Under the pieces are notes generated by a model. That model was not told the origin of the DNA, did no database searches, and saw only the letters and a program-made list of their open reading frames with translations. The position numbers were made by a program, and so were the translations under genes. Below are positions 21,901 through 34,712 of a stretch of 64,000 bases of DNA, in pieces (within the stretch, counting starts at the first letter, position 1; each line of letters begins with the position of its first letter). Origin of the DNA: Haematococcus lacustris (lineage: Eukaryota; Chlorophyta; Chlorophyceae; Chlamydomonadales; Haematococcaceae); contig JASKMD010000024.1 in NCBI GenBank assembly GCA_030144725.1, positions 7,498,932-7,562,931 on the forward strand. Direction: 5' to 3'.

Positions 21901-24900
21901 ACAAAGTGCCCGTTGAGGAATAGCCTCAAGTAGTACCTTCGCAGTAAAAACAGCAGGTAAGGGAGACTGGAAGGCATGCAGGTCGGCGTGGGGGGTGGCA
22001 CAGTCATACATTCACTCTACACCCGCCACAACCAACAATGATGATGGTGTGGTGGGCTTAAACCAAGGGCAGCAAGGTAGGCAGGGCAGGCTGCCTGGCT
22101 GTCACTTACCCTCACCTTTGACACCACCGTCCACGGTTTCACCAAACTACAGCACCCACCTGGACTTGGAAGCTGCTGCAGAGCCCTTTGCAGCCCTGGG
22201 CCGCATTTGCAGCTCTGCCCCTGTCTGTTGCCAAGGCTGCTGGGTTGCTAGGGAGGCGGTGGCCGTGTAGGTGTAAGGTGGAAGGGACACATAAGCCGCT
22301 GCGTCAGGGGCAGGGCCCTGGGCTTGCTGAGGCTGCACTGTTAAGATGGGGACAAGGCGAGGGAGGCGCACCACACCAACCTGCACAGCATAGCATAGCA
22401 GGGTGTCGGGACAGCACTGATGATGACTCAAGGTCGCCATGCCAGCCATGCCCCCTGAGCACTGCAGCTATACAACATTGCAGCAGTACCACCCACCCCA
22501 GACTCCCTGTTCAGCTGTCACTGCCACCTCGTGACCCTCGTGACAGGCTCTGCACACCCAGCTCCTCAGCCCACCTGGCCTGCCAGCACCCGCTGCTGTG
22601 CGTTCAGCAGGGCTTGGGCCTGGTCCTGGGGCGTGCGGGGGCCCAAGCAGCGTGGGGCCTTGCCCAAGGCCGCCAGCTGGTCCTCCAGTTGAAGGATAAC
22701 AGGGTCGCGGGGGTCAGCTGATGGCCGCCCCTGCAGCAAACCCACCTCACCTCAATGGTGATCTCAGCTGTTGCGAGCCGATGTGATGCTGTGGGCATAC
22801 CATGCATTACAGGATGTGCCTACAAGATGCTGGGAGCATGCTGGCGAGGGAAAGGCTTGCATGCATTTGTATGTACACGATGATTATTTTCTAAGCAGGA
22901 CCTCGTGGCTATGACTATGGCTAGGCGGATCAGAGAAGGGCATGAGCGGGTTATGTCATGAGCAGGTAGAGCAGGCTCAAGTTGGTCAAGGCATAGCTGA
23001 GCAGGGCGGGGCAGGGCATGGCAGGGCACCTTCATGGTGGCCAGCCGGTTGCTCAGTTCCGCCACAAGGGCTTTATGCGATGCACACATCATCTCAAGTC
23101 GGCGTGGCCTGCAGGCAAACACCCACCCTCACCACCTTGGTTCAGATCTGTAAGCCACACGCTGGTCGCCGCCACTTCAGTGGGTTCCCCTAATGACCAG
23201 CAGCCTGCTGCACAGCTGGCCACTAGCTGCAGGGGACTGGAGCAGCACAGGGTGATCAGCTTACTTGAAGCCGGTCAGGGGCAGGTCTTCCATTGCTGGG
23301 GGAGGTGGGAAGGGATAGGGCGCAGGGGGCAGCCCAGCAATGGCCGCCTCCTCTGCCACCAGCAGCTGAGCGTCCAGGAGGTCTCTGGGCACACCGGCAC
23401 CCTGCATGCAGCCATACATGCATACACTGGCTCTGGCTCAGGACCAGGGTCCGGGTCAGGGCCAGGGCCAGGCACCATCATGCAGGAGAGGGACACAGGC
23501 AATGCCTTGATCATAGAGCTGTCCATCGTCAGTGTGCCCTCCTGCTGCCTCATTGTGCTGTTGCTGCTGCTGGTGGCCTGTAGTGATGCTCGCCACCTTC
23601 GCTCCATGAGCGTGGAGCCAAGCCGCTGATCTCCTGTTGCTCCCCTCTGCATTGCTGAGGCTGCAACTGCTGCACTGATGCTGTACATGAGTAAAGGTGA
23701 CACAAGGAGTGCGGTGCTGCTCCAACCAGCCATCCAACACTAGCACCACCACCAGCGTGTGTAGCACTATTGCAGGCGTGTGGGTGTTCACCACTGCTGT
23801 ACTCCCTGCTGAACTGCACCCACCATGGACCACTGCACCTCCTCTGGTGCCTGCTGCTGCACACTGAGCTCCAGGTTGGTGAGGCAGAAACCTTGGCTGT
23901 GCCGCTCCGCCACAATGGCAGCATACAGGCCCTGCATGCTGTCCACACAGCGGCGCATGAACACCTCCTCCTCCTCCTTCAGCTGCCGCGTCTCAACCAC
24001 CTGCAGCCAAGCAGCAGGTGCAGCAGCTGGCCTGCAGAAATAGGCTGGACACCATCAACACCAGTCTGGTGCTTGAACTGGCTGGCTGAAACTGGCTGGC
24101 TTGTAGGTCCTCAAGGCTGAGGCTGCTCCAGCATCTGTTATAGCAGCTGTTGGATCTGTCTGGGTGTCTTTGGGATGGAGGGAAGGGTCTCCAGGCTTAG
24201 GATAGGGTGTGAAGCAGGTAGGATAAGGTGTTTTCTGCATGGTTGCTGCACCACTCCAAACCTGTGGTACACACACCTGCTAGGCCTGACTGTACCCAAG
24301 CCTGAAAGAAGTGAGTGAGAGTGTTCTAAGTGTCTGAGATAGGCTTGCTAGGTGGCTTGCCAGCTGCTCCAGGGCCTGGCGCACCTCCTTTTCGACCTTG
24401 GACGTGTGCTGCAGTGCTGCCCTCAGTGCGGGGCTCAGGCCATCACTGTGGGGTTCAGCTGCTGCCTGAGCAGCAGCAACAGAGATGCCTGCCGCCCCGC
24501 CCTGTGCTGCGACGGCGGCAGCAGCCACAGGCCCCATGGCCTCTGCGGCTGCAGCCTCCTCCGACAGCTGGAAGAGATGGTCCCGTGCAGCCAGCAATGA
24601 TTCCTACGCACACAAGGCAGGGAGGCAGGGAGACGTGCAGGAGGGTGGACAGGACAAGGGGGCCCATCGGTGCTTCACAAAGGGTGTGATGTATGTGGGC
24701 ACAGGGTGTGGGGTATGACTGCCAGGTCAGCTTCAGACAGCAGCTCCAACTCCATGGTTGCAATACCAGGCACACTAGGTGCATGGGATGACACAAGCTA
24801 GATGGAAACGAGATGCAGGTGCGTAGAACAGAGAAGCAAGGCAGTAGCGTCTTGCCAGCCAGCCAGCCAGCTTTGCACCAGCGGTCTGCTTCACCTCAAG

Positions 24901-27900
24901 AGCAGCCAGTTTGTTGGCGTAGAAGGTGGCCAGCCCAACACTCTCCCGCCGCTTGAATTCCTTGAACATTGCCAGAAGGCGGGCAGCCTGGCAGCAGCAA
25001 AACACAAGCCGTCACACTGTCAAGCCACTTGTCCGCAGCTACCCCCTCAGCATCGGCCTAAGCTCTGAGCTGGCCCTGCACTCACCAGCACATCCTCCCT
25101 AGACATGGAGGGGTGCACCTGGAACTCTAGGCGGCTCAGCTCAATGTCAAGGCGGTACAGGTGCTCAGCCTGAGAGGCAGCCACACCTTCACCATTAGCC
25201 ACAGCCAGTGAACATATATGTATAAATGAATGGATTGAATAAATGCAGGTGGTATATATCCTGTAAACGTATGTGTGAAGGAATATTACCCTGGTATCCA
25301 CCCCTCCCTCCCTGTTGACCTGACTATTATCCCTCCTCCTCAACTTGCCACCCCCACAACCTGCTAATGCCAGTCAATAGGGTGGGGTGGGGCGATGCTG
25401 GCAGGCTTCTCATCCTTCAATCGCAAGTCAGTGACCACATGCATACACTCTAACAAGGGCTTTGTCTATCTTGCAGTACGCTGGGCAAAAGGTCAGTGAT
25501 GTGGAAATGCTGTAAGGCGGCCTGGCGGATAATGGCTAATGATGTGCCACAGCCACAGCAGCAACAGCGGCAACGTTGCTGCAGCAACACGGCTAGTATT
25601 TTGTGTGCCATGCATCATCAACGGTGATCAAGGTGAGGACAATGACGGTGACGTGGAGAGGGCCTGCCGCTTGAGAGCTGGCTTACCTCAGCCGCAGCAC
25701 CGCTGACCTCTACCACCGGCCGCCTCACAAAAGTACGGGTGGCATCCCTGTCCTGGTCATACCGCCTGGCTGGGCGCTCCTTCTCCGTCTGAGGCACCAC
25801 ATGGAACCACATGGTAAGGGGAGGCACATCCAGGCAGTGTCACAAACTGCCACACAGCTTTCTGTTGTTCGGTGGGGCGTGTAGTTGTGTTTGTGATGCC
25901 ATATCCTGGCCAGGCCAGGTGAAAGCTTCATTGGCACAGCTGCCGCAAGGGAGGAGAAAACATAGCCATGGAGAGGTTGCAGGTTCAAATCCTGATCACT
26001 CGACTCTTACTGCTTTGTTGCATGCTGCTTCCTTCTTTAGGGATTTTCAGCGGCACTTGCAGGCTGTGTCTGCCTACCTTTGTAGGGTCAGGCTCATATC
26101 TCAGCAGCCCAGTGTCATCCAGCCAAGCTGTGAGCTGCACAGCTTGGCCTGTTGCCACTGCAGGCAGCGCTGCCTGGTTCCCCACCACAGAAGCACTGGC
26201 TGCCTCTGGGGTCAGGGGCAGGCCATCCAGCCCCAGCATGGGCATCGTCCCTGTCGTGGACATCTGCTGCAGGGCAGCCTGCACTGCCTGGAGCAGGGCA
26301 TGGCTGGGGTGGCCAGCTTCCTGTGCTCCCAGCTGCACGCACACAGGAGGGCAACATCCAGGAGGGCAACATCCACGTCAGGCAGCTGCAGCTCTGTGAG
26401 ACCCAAGGTTGCGTGGCCACAAGGGGTGTCTGTTTGCCAGGACGGAGGTGCAGGGCTGGGAGGGGCTGGGTGCTGCTAAGGCTGCTGAGCCTGTGCTGCT
26501 GCCCCCTTCCACGCTGTAATGGCCAACTGGTGACATAGGGGGTCAATCCAAAAGAGTAGAGGGGGTGTGTGCTGAGAGGGGGTGGTGTAGATATTGGCAG
26601 GGTGGCGATGCCAGGCACCCATCCATATAAGACTCCACAGCTCCTTTCCGTTGCGGCATGCCGCATGCTGCATGCTGTTGCGGGGATGGCCATGCTATGG
26701 CATGGCTGCGCCGCAGGGGCCATGGGGCTGTGTGAGAGTGTGACTCACCTGTGTCAGGCCTGTCTGGTGGTACATGAGGGCCTGCCAGGCCTGGCCAGGG
26801 TCATGCATCAGCTGAGGCGCAGCCACCACAGTGGACTGCTGCAGCGCAGCTTGCTGCCAGGGAGTTGAGGCAGGGGGCGCGCCCAGCACTCCTACAACCC
26901 CAGGCTGGGGTGGGTGAGGCTGGGGATGAGGTGGCTGAGTGGCTGGTGGGTGGGAGGCATTGCTGTGGGCGAGCCCCTCCTCAGGCTCTTCTGCCAGGCT
27001 GGGGAGGGCTCCTGCACAGCATGCTGGAGACAGCTGGCCACACAGTAGAGTGCTGCTGCAATGCCGCTGCTAGTGAACATGATTTGGTGTTACTGTCAGT
27101 GGATGTCACCCAACAAGACAAAAGCTGTTAGGTTCAAAGAGCATAGTGGAGAGCCCCAGGACTGGCGGGTCTCCCTGGTGGGAAGGCACGCACCTATTGT
27201 CAGCTGCTGGGTAGCAGCCTGCTGTTGCTGTCGGGTGCGGTGCATGTGGGTCCTCCCTGCCGCTGTCCGTGACTCAGCCATGCTTTTTGACATCTCCCGC
27301 AGCATGCCCTTGTCCAGCCGTAGAGCCTGCAGCCACACTCCACATCAGCCTAGGAGACCTGCAGCCTGGCAGCTTCCCGGTGTGAAGTGCAGCGCAGTGT
27401 GCCTGCCTCACCCTTATGACCCGTTGCTCCATCTTGACAAGGGATTGCATTCCCAGCAGTGCTTGCCGTTCAGTGTACAAGCCGTAGTCCTCCTGAGGGT
27501 GCCAGGAGGGTGCCACAGTGTGAAGTCTGGAGAGGCCTGAGCCTCTGGATTGCCTGCTGGGGAATCTTACCCCTTTGTGGCGTTGTGCATCAAGCATGGC
27601 CTGGCGTTGAGGTGTGGGCCTGGGCATACCCAGCATAGTCTTGTCGAACTGCATGGCGAGGGCCTGGTCCAGGGACACATTTGGTGGCTGGACCTGGAGC
27701 ACAAGCAGAGCACAGGCTGTCATGGGCCATCCCTAGGTATTCCCTTTGCCTTTGCCTCATGGTAACATGGTCGTGCGGCTTGCCTGGCAACTGCGCATGT
27801 AGCTGAGTGAAGGTAGCCCATCTTCATCTCCCAGACCTATCGCTGACTGAGGTTCTTCGTTGTCTTCCTGCTGTGCATCCATTCTCTCACCACCTGCTTG

Positions 27901-28265
27901 GGGACTCCCACGGCGTCCTGAAGAGAGGCTTGTCCAGTGAGAAAGGGAAGGATAAGTACAACTGTTGCTCGCTGCTGGGACCTACCCAGGAGGAAGAGCA
28001 ACCGGCCCAACAACCCGGGGGCTTGCTCATGTGCGGCTTGCGAAGGCGCAATTGCTGCCTGCTGGGCTTCTGTATCGTTTTGCTGCTCTGACGTTGGACC
28101 CGTGCCAGCTGGCGGGGGGTAAAGAACCGTAGGCGCGTAACTAGGCGCACTCGATTGCCCCTGAGGGCTTGCGGTGACTGTCAGGCCCTGTGTATCGTAC
28201 TCTAACTGAGCCTGGCTGGTCTGCGGTTCCGCGCTCTGGGATGACCATGGCTGTGGAAGCTGCAT
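12925..28265 (-). CDS. CC2D2A: CC2D2A homologue (coiled-coil and C2 domain, ciliary transition zone)
   Basis: A long multi-exon gene starting at ATG 28265 (MQLPQPWSS...) and ending at TAA 12925-12927. Family landmarks appear in colinear order on the minus strand: YYLRLFLNGHFVDC with LGEDFTTTFKDIF (about 21935-21840), RWPESIMVQLFE (about 21600), TIDPNDPANA (about 19950), a C2 strand set STHAFVEVRFRGTSRR (about 17845), VPLSAIYQMQVLDGTFKLEV (about 17060), LITRYIAATPLPPTL (about 16200), AGDAEEHAHLLAGWFL (about 15520), LWNPLMGSCVSV plus DHSNIWANVQ (about 14720-14620) and AVTEAVLNTGIHRI with LWIYVAAL at the end (about 13080-12928). In animals CC2D2A is part of the MKS/B9 complex at the ciliary transition zone, which gates entry to cilia. 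Its presence implies a flagellated organism. Most exon borders are approximate. The first exon 28265-27986 has a clear GTAGGT donor, but the phase of the next two junctions is not settled. The predicted product is probably 1600-1900 residues. Confidence 0.88.
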
Positions 28266-29410
28266 GCCGGCGTACAGGCTACTGGAGCAGGACCATAGCA
28301 GGGATGCGTAAACACGACAGGTGATAAGCTGGACAGAGGGAAAGCGCGTTGACCCGCGATTCTGCGTTGACCACTACGGAGTGACGGCTAAAAACATGTA
28401 CAGCCACTCAATGCACGTATACGAGGGTAGTGTGGCCACGGAAGAGATCTATTGCAGCTTCACGACGTGCTGACTAGTTTGCAAAGTTCCATACTTCACA
28501 GTTCATATGATAACGTCGTCAGGATCATTGCTTTAGCTCACTAGGCGCTGTTACTTGGGTAGGGGGCGATTGATGCTCCCCTGCTAGAGTTTGTTTGTTT
28601 TGCATGCCAACACTCAGTCAGTATGGCTTAGTTAATACTCAGTCAGTATGGCTTCAGTCTTAGGGCTGATGCCAGACAAACAAATTAAATGCAAACTAAT
28701 TAAACCGATAATTCTTCACATTTGCCCTGAGCTCAGGTGTTCCCAACATGGGGTTAGTAATCTTCATGCAAGTACTCTCTCAATACTGCACTGTTTTCGA
28801 TAGCGTTTATCACATTGGCATTGGCGGTTTAGTCCGCGTAATCTGACCATCAGCGCTAGCCATTGGAGTCTTTGCCCGCGTACTGCCACATGTGCCCGCG
28901 AACAAATCACATCGGCGAGACGGGTCTCCTTGGCACGGTGAGCCACATCGCTGAGGACCCATCTACCTAGCGTAGTGAGCTGGTTGTGCACAAATGGAAT
29001 GTCCGGCCAACACCCAACGCGATGTCTGCCGGGCGTGCAGGGCACCTTGACGGGGTGATTGAAACATATCTCCATGCTCGCTTCCGCCGTATACACCAGT
29101 TGGGTCGGCGCACACTAAGGTATCACCGGCTTACACCCCCCCTCCTCCACTGTGTCCTCCACTGTGTTGCATCCGCTGCATCCACAGGAAAATGGCCATG
29201 GAATGTTTGTTCCATACCCATTGGCGCATCTAGTGAAACAAACCGCACATTAAACAACCCAGGCCTCTATCTGTTTGACAGCTTTGAAGTTACATCATGT
29301 ACACCATAATGGTGCAAGGCCACGGCATGCAACGACCCACCATGCCCGCCCCCCCTCCACCCATCATTGCAGGAGCTCACCTCATCAAGCCTGCCCACCC
29401 CCTCGCAGCC
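28266..29410. other. Divergent intergenic region
   Basis: Lies between the CC2D2A start (minus) and the coiled-coil gene (plus), so promoters of both should be here. A 19-bp direct repeat ACTCAGTCAGTATGGCTT(A/C) is at 28611-28629 and 28635-28653. The AT content is higher than in the genes around 28500-28760. No gene is recognised. Confidence 0.4.
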
Positions 29411-29790
29411 CACACCCTCCCCTCCCAACCCAACCCTTCCCAGCCCAACCCCACCCCCTCCCAGCCCAACCCCACCCCCTCCCAGCCCACCCTCTCCCAG
29501 CCCACCCCCTCCCAACCCAACCCCTCCCAGCCCACCCCCTCCCAGCCCACCCTCTCCCAGCCCACCCCCTCCCAACCCAACCCCTCCCAGCCCACCCCCT
29601 CCCAGCCCACCCTCTCCCAGCCCACCCCCTCCCAACCCAACCCCTCCCGGCCCACCCCCTCCCAGGCCACCCACTCCCAGCCCACCCCCACCCCCTCCCA
29701 GCCCTCCCCCCCAGCCCAACCCCTCCCAGCCCAACCCCTCCCTTGCTCGCTGCCTGCTCCACTCCCCCCCCCCTGCCCCCTCCCAGCCCT
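29411..29790 (+). repeat. C-rich minisatellite with 60-bp higher-order unit
   Basis: Built from short blocks such as CCCAGCCCACCCCCTC and CCCAACCCAACCCCTC. The 60-bp blocks 29521-29580 and 29581-29640 are identical, and 29461-29520 and 29641-29700 are close variants. It ends just before the ATG at 29801. Long open frames through it on both strands are repeat artefacts. Confidence 0.9.
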
Positions 29791-29800
29791 AGGCACCACC

Positions 29801-30160
29801 ATGGGGGGTAAGAGGCTCAGCAAGAAGCAGCGTCAACAGCTGCAAAAGCTGCATGCCTCACCCAAGGCAGGGTTTAAGTGCAGCCCTAGTGGCTTGAAAG
29901 CTCAAAAGAACAAGGCACAGGAGGAGGCCATGGAATTGAGGGCACAGGTTGAACGGCTCCACCAGCAGCTCAGTGATGCGGAGGCACATTTGCAGCAAGT
30001 GCGGGCAGATACTGAGCAGCTGCAGGCAGCACACCAGGAGCTGTTGGGTGAGAATGAGGCATTGGAGCAGCTGGCTGAGGAGCGCACCCATGCAATCCAG
30101 CTGCTCCAGCAAGACAAGCGCCGGCTGTCCCTTGCGCTACGCAACGTTAGACAAAGTTAG
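29801..30160 (+). CDS. Small basic coiled-coil protein, function unknown
   Basis: 119 residues from ATG 29801 (context CACCATGGGG, a good eukaryotic start) to TAG 30158-30160, with no intron needed. Residues 1-45 are basic ([17 protein letters not shown], then [11 protein letters not shown]). Residues 46-110 form heptads rich in Leu, Glu and Gln ([34 protein letters not shown]), a confident coiled coil. It could be a nuclear or DNA-binding dimer or the N-terminal piece of a mobile-element protein. I recognise no family. The upstream minisatellite stays open in the same frame, so a longer start is formally possible but unlikely. Confidence 0.55.
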   Translation: MGGKRLSKKQRQQLQKLHASPKAGFKCSPSGLKAQKNKAQEEAMELRAQVERLHQQLSDAEAHLQQVRADTEQLQAAHQELLGENEALEQLAEERTHAIQLLQQDKRRLSLALRNVRQS

Positions 30161-31300
30161 TTGGCCGCACCTGCCAACTGCCTCCGTGCCACATTCCCGC
30201 AACCGCTCTCCGATCCGACTGCTGCTGTCGACGCGCATGCTTGTGTAGAGCAGCCTGAGCGACGCGGGCGGTCGCAGCGATGACGGCATGCCCCGCTACG
30301 GCTCAAATTTGAATCATCAACTTTGATGCTTGGCTGTGCACGGCCTACTGAGTGTAAAATTATTCTGGATGGGTGAAAGGTAGCTGTTTGGGTTGGCTAC
30401 ATTGTGAATCATCTAGCATAATATTTGGCGCAGTGAGTGCAAAGTTACAGCCGTCCGACTGCCAAGGGTCAGTTTCCTGTCATTTTTTGAATGTTGGGAA
30501 CACCTGACCTGAGCTGCTTGCTGTTGGCCATTTGTCGATCTCGTGCGCTGCTATGACGGTCGAGTGCATCAGGAACAAGGGGCTGACGCATCTCTCGCCT
30601 GTCATATGGGTCCGGCAGAGACTCGGGGGTGCCTGAGCGGGCCTGAGCTTGAACTAGGACCAGGGAGCGGAGCGCCGAAGTACTGTGTGGCTACAAGCCA
30701 ACAAGCACCTGCCAGCAGGCGGGCGGTGAGAAAGTGCGGCGATGAGGGTCCATGCTTGATTCGACGAAGTTCATTAACTAAGCGCAAAAACGGTGTAGAA
30801 TGCGAGGAGTTTACTGCTGGGCACAAGCGCGTGCGAAAAAGATTTGCCATGTTATGTGATTAGTGTTCGGCGACTCAGCTTTCTGCTAGCATGCTGCTGC
30901 TTCTGTTGCTATCCAATCTCCCACTGTTATCACATAGTTAGACTTTCCGCGGTCACGCGAAGCTCAGTTCTTGCTAATACTCAGTCTAATACTTGCTAAT
31001 ACTCAGTCATATAGCAGCCATGACAGGTTGATAGTGTTTTGCGTGCACACATGTCAGGTTGATATTGATGATCAGCAGGTTGATAGTGATGATCAGCAGC
31101 CATGACAAGTTGATAGTGCCTTGCGTGCACACATGACAGATTGATCAGTTTTGCGTGCACACATGACAGATTGATCAGTTTCAGCATCTTACCTGGTGTT
31201 GCATGAGGGATAGGTGTTGCTAATACTCAGTCACTTGAGGCTTCCATATCGCTACAAGCTCAACCATCAGAAGTCGAGGGCTTAAAGGCCTGCTTCTATA
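30161..31300. other. Intergenic region upstream of TIM44 with short repeats
   Basis: No supported gene; the plus frame 30543-30863 has no recognisable feature. The 16-mer TTGCTAATACTCAGTC occurs at about 30971, 30993 and 31217. Confidence 0.4.
31015..31185. repeat. Imperfect tandem repeats upstream of TIM44
   Basis: Units combine GCGTGCACACATGACAGATT, TTGATAGTG and GATCAGCAG in irregular order; the block TTTTGCGTGCACACATGACA occurs twice near the right end. There are no uniform spacers, so this is not a CRISPR array. Confidence 0.7.
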
Positions 31301-34164
31301 ATGCGGCTCGCACGGATGGGCGCACTCTTGTGCGATGGCTTCAGCAAGTCCTTGATCAGTTTAGAGCACACGCCTTCCAGGCTATTCACTGCGCTCCCTG
31401 CTTTTGGTGCAACGGAGCTGCCGGCCACCTCTGGCAGGCTCTTCCCGAGTTCCTATGCAGCATATAGCGCAGCCGCAGAACCGCAGCGGGTGAGTGCGAG
31501 TAATGCTCGCTGCGGCCCACAAATGCATTGCCTCATTAGTCCGCATCAACTCATGCAGGTCCCACAAGAGCAGCCTCCAGAACAGGGAGGGGAGAGCAGT
31601 AGCGGCAGCAACAGCAATAACAGCAGCGCAGGAGGAAGTGGTAGTGGGGCAGGGGCCAGCGCAGAGGATGTGAAGCAGCGTGTCTACTCATCATTTCAGT
31701 CTGGCTTTCACAGCTTTAAGTCCGGAACGGCAGGCGTGGATGGCAAGGGTCTTATAAACGAATGGTCTCAGGAAATCAAGGAAGTATTTGGTGCAGGCAC
31801 ACGCATCCAGTCAGTGACGCGCAAGTATACAGGGCCGGTAGCTGACCCAAGCAGCTTCAGTGGTGAGGCGGCACTGGTGCTCGTCAAGCAGCAGCAAACA
31901 GCCTGGCAGCGCCTGCAAGACCAGGTGGGTGCACCTGCCAGACCTATGCCTGTGCATGAGCCTTAGGCTTGACCCTGGTCTCAGAGGTCGGAGGTTGAAG
32001 ACCTGCGTTGGCAGTAAAAAGCTGTAAATGCAGGGCATGGCAGCGTGTGGTAGGCCATGGCAGGAGGTATCCACCTCAGGGTTGCATATGCCAGGGTTCA
32101 GCAATGGCAGTTGCTGATGTTTACACACACTGCCAAGCCGCCTGCTGGGCCAGTGCACTGCGCTGCGACTGGTTGACAGGTCGGTCTAGTCTTTCAGTGT
32201 GACCGTTGCGGTGCATGGTGCAGATCCTGTCCTTTCCCCTGTTTTCCAAGATGCAAGGGCTTCGTGTGGAGGACACGGCGGCATACAAACGCGGCCAGGA
32301 GCTGGTGGCAGACCTGAAAGAAAAGTATGAAAACAGTGACCACCCCATAGTGCACAAGGTGCGAGCTGGGTGTGACGTCCATGATCCCATGCAGTCGCCC
32401 CAGACAGTGTTGCCAGACCTGTGCAGTGTGTCAGGGGCCAGCAGGGCTGTGGTGAGGTTGGCTGTGAGTCGTGCTCGGTAGCTGGTCAGAAGCTTGTCAG
32501 GCCCAGGGACAAGGTGTCTACTCTGACAGGGAATGCTAGGGGACTGACAGAGTATGCGGAAGCTGCATGTGAGGAGCCTGGCTGGTGTGTCAGCTGTATA
32601 GCCTAACTATGATTAGTGTTGTTGCATGGCCTGTCACAAGCACTCTTAGACTCAACATGTCACACCAGTGGCAGCTTGCTTGGTGCTGATGCTTGCTTAA
32701 TGATTATTGCTGTTGAGCCTTGTTGCCCGCCTGCTCAGTCTGCCTGTTCTATGGCTGGCTGGCCTGTTAGCAGCCTGGCTGCTCTGCCTGCTCCATTGCT
32801 GCACTGATCGCTTGCTTGCCTGCCTGCCTGCCCTCGTGCATCAGGTAGAGGAGGTAAAGGAGCGCCTCATGTCAGGCAGTGAGAGCAGCCGTGCCATGAA
32901 GGAGATTCGAGCCCGTGACCCTACCTTTGACATGAACTCGTTTGTCCGTGCCATCAAGGTTAGTATGAAGCAACAGGCATTGGTGGTCACCTGTTTTAGA
33001 CACCTGTTTTCCATGAAGCCATGTGGGGCATGTATGGTACACAAGCTAAACCCTTCCCATGTTTAAGACACATGCTCACCCACCCCTTTCCTAGTGCTTG
33101 CATCTTCGTAGTCCTCCTAGAATTGGACATCACTTTGTAATGCTTGCATGTGCATGCATGCTTGCATGGCGACAGCTGGACGCCCCAATTGTGACACAAG
33201 CCTTCCTTAAGCATGACCTGGGGGTGCTGGACCTGCACTGTGGCCCCGAGCTATTGGAGCGCTTCCAGGGAATCTTCACACACTTTACCTCCCAGGCAAG
33301 TGCTCGTGATGCCAGCAGCACTGCCGCAAGCATCAGCATGTCGACCAGCTACAACAGCCTCATACCTGGTCCCCAACAACCCCATCCTGCCACAGAACGT
33401 GGTTTGGTCAACAACCTGGGATGTGCCTAGGTCAATGCAGTGCCGCCCATACCCCTCCCTGCCTAGCCAGTTGCAAAGCTATCAAAGCTGATGAGTACTG
33501 TAGGCAAGTATGTTGCGGCAGACACGGCCAGGGGCTGTGACACTGTTGCGCATGACACACATGCAGGTTTGTGTGTGTGGTTGCCAACTGTGGTGGCTCA
33601 TGCTGGTGCTTTGTGTGCTGACTGCGCAGGGCCAGTTTGATGACCCCACCATCCTGTTTGTGGGTGACGTGGAGGTGGTGGAGGTGCGGCAGATGGATGA
33701 CGACCCCTTCATCATCACCCAGTTCCATTGCCAGCAGCTGAAGTGCACCCGCGACAAGTTTGGCAATGTCACAGACGGCAGTACCAACTCCATTCAACGC
33801 GTGTACTACTTCTGGGGGCTGCAGCAGGTGCGGGGCTGAGGGACCCTAATGGTGTGGAGAGCAAGAGGGCAGGTGCACATGGTCCAGGGTGGAGGGGGAT
33901 GCATGTAAGGGACTGCAGCGGGTGCGGGTCTAAATAGCCACATGGGTGTGGAGGGCACGTGGCTCGGGGCACAAAGCAAGGGAGTAGCAGGATCCTCTAG
34001 CCAGCAATTTCTGCACACTTGCAAGGTCATAGTATTCCCGATAGCACGTTGTTGTCTGTCGACTGCAGGAGAAGGTCGGGGTGGTGACGGCAGACGGGCA
34101 GCTGCTGCCTCCAAGATGGGTCATCCGGGATATGATGTGGCAGAGCATGCTTGCCCTGGTGTAG
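31301..34164 (+). CDS. TIM44: TIM44, mitochondrial inner-membrane import motor subunit
   Basis: Seven exons: 31301-31489, 31559-31924, 32251-32358, 32845-32958, 33176-33295, 33630-33827 and 34069-34164. All have lengths divisible by three and add up to 396 residues. The N-terminus is rich in Arg, Ser, Ala and Leu, as in a mitochondrial presequence. A Gly/Ser/Asn linker follows, then the coiled Tim44 region (KQRVYSSFQSGFHSF, YKRGQELVADLKEKYE). The C-terminal Tim44 domain is clear: DPTFDMNSFVRAIK, DAPIVTQAFLKHDL, ILFVGDVEVVEVRQMDDDPF, RVYYFWGLQQ and RWVIRDMMWQSMLAL. TIM44 recruits mitochondrial Hsp70 to the TIM23 channel on the matrix side. The intron after 33295 starts with GC (CCCAG|GCAAGT). 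The length is a little short for the family; the start could lie slightly upstream. Confidence 0.95.
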
Positions 34165-34712
34165 CGGCAAGTAACTAGTGCTATAGGCCGGCCCGTCACA
34201 GGTGCTAGATAGCAGTTGGGGTGCGTGTACGGACTGGACCTGGTGTAGTTGGCGAAGGATGGGCGAGGTTATGGGTGCGATTGGCAGAGTTGTGTGGCCA
34301 TGACGTGACGGGGCTAAGGGCCATATGGTCAGGAGAGAGGAGAGGGAGTGACAAAGGGAGGAGTGTTTAGGCGTTGCAGGATGGAGGAGGGTAACCTGCG
34401 TGACGTCAAATCAGGATGCCCAAGCTGTATCACGGGCCGGGCACATATCGAAATGTATAGTTATAGTCGCCAGCTTCGTTTTGAATTTTCTGCCGCTTGA
34501 CCATAGTTTTGTAGTGTCATCCTATTGATGCTCATTTACAACATGCATGCAACATGTGAAAAACTCGTACTTTTCCAATTCCAACCGACTTTAAGGAAAA
34601 GCGTAATCCAAGAATTCGTTGACCGTGCCGGTTCAACGGTGCTAGCAAGCATGTCTTAGAGCCGCGATGAGAAAGCGGTAACAATTGCGTCCAATTAAGC
34701 GCTCACCGCGCC
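34165..34712. other. Spacer between TIM44 and the HNOB-PDE gene
   Basis: Holds the TIM44 3' end and the promoter of the next gene. I see no additional gene or repeat. Confidence 0.4.

Noticed and set aside
29267..29823. Pro-rich and Gly/Trp-rich frames over 29.3-29.8 kb
   Set aside because: Generated by the C-rich minisatellite on both strands.
30543..30863. 106-residue plus-strand frame
   Set aside because: No domain, no neighbour support and no splice context; could be chance in GC-rich DNA.
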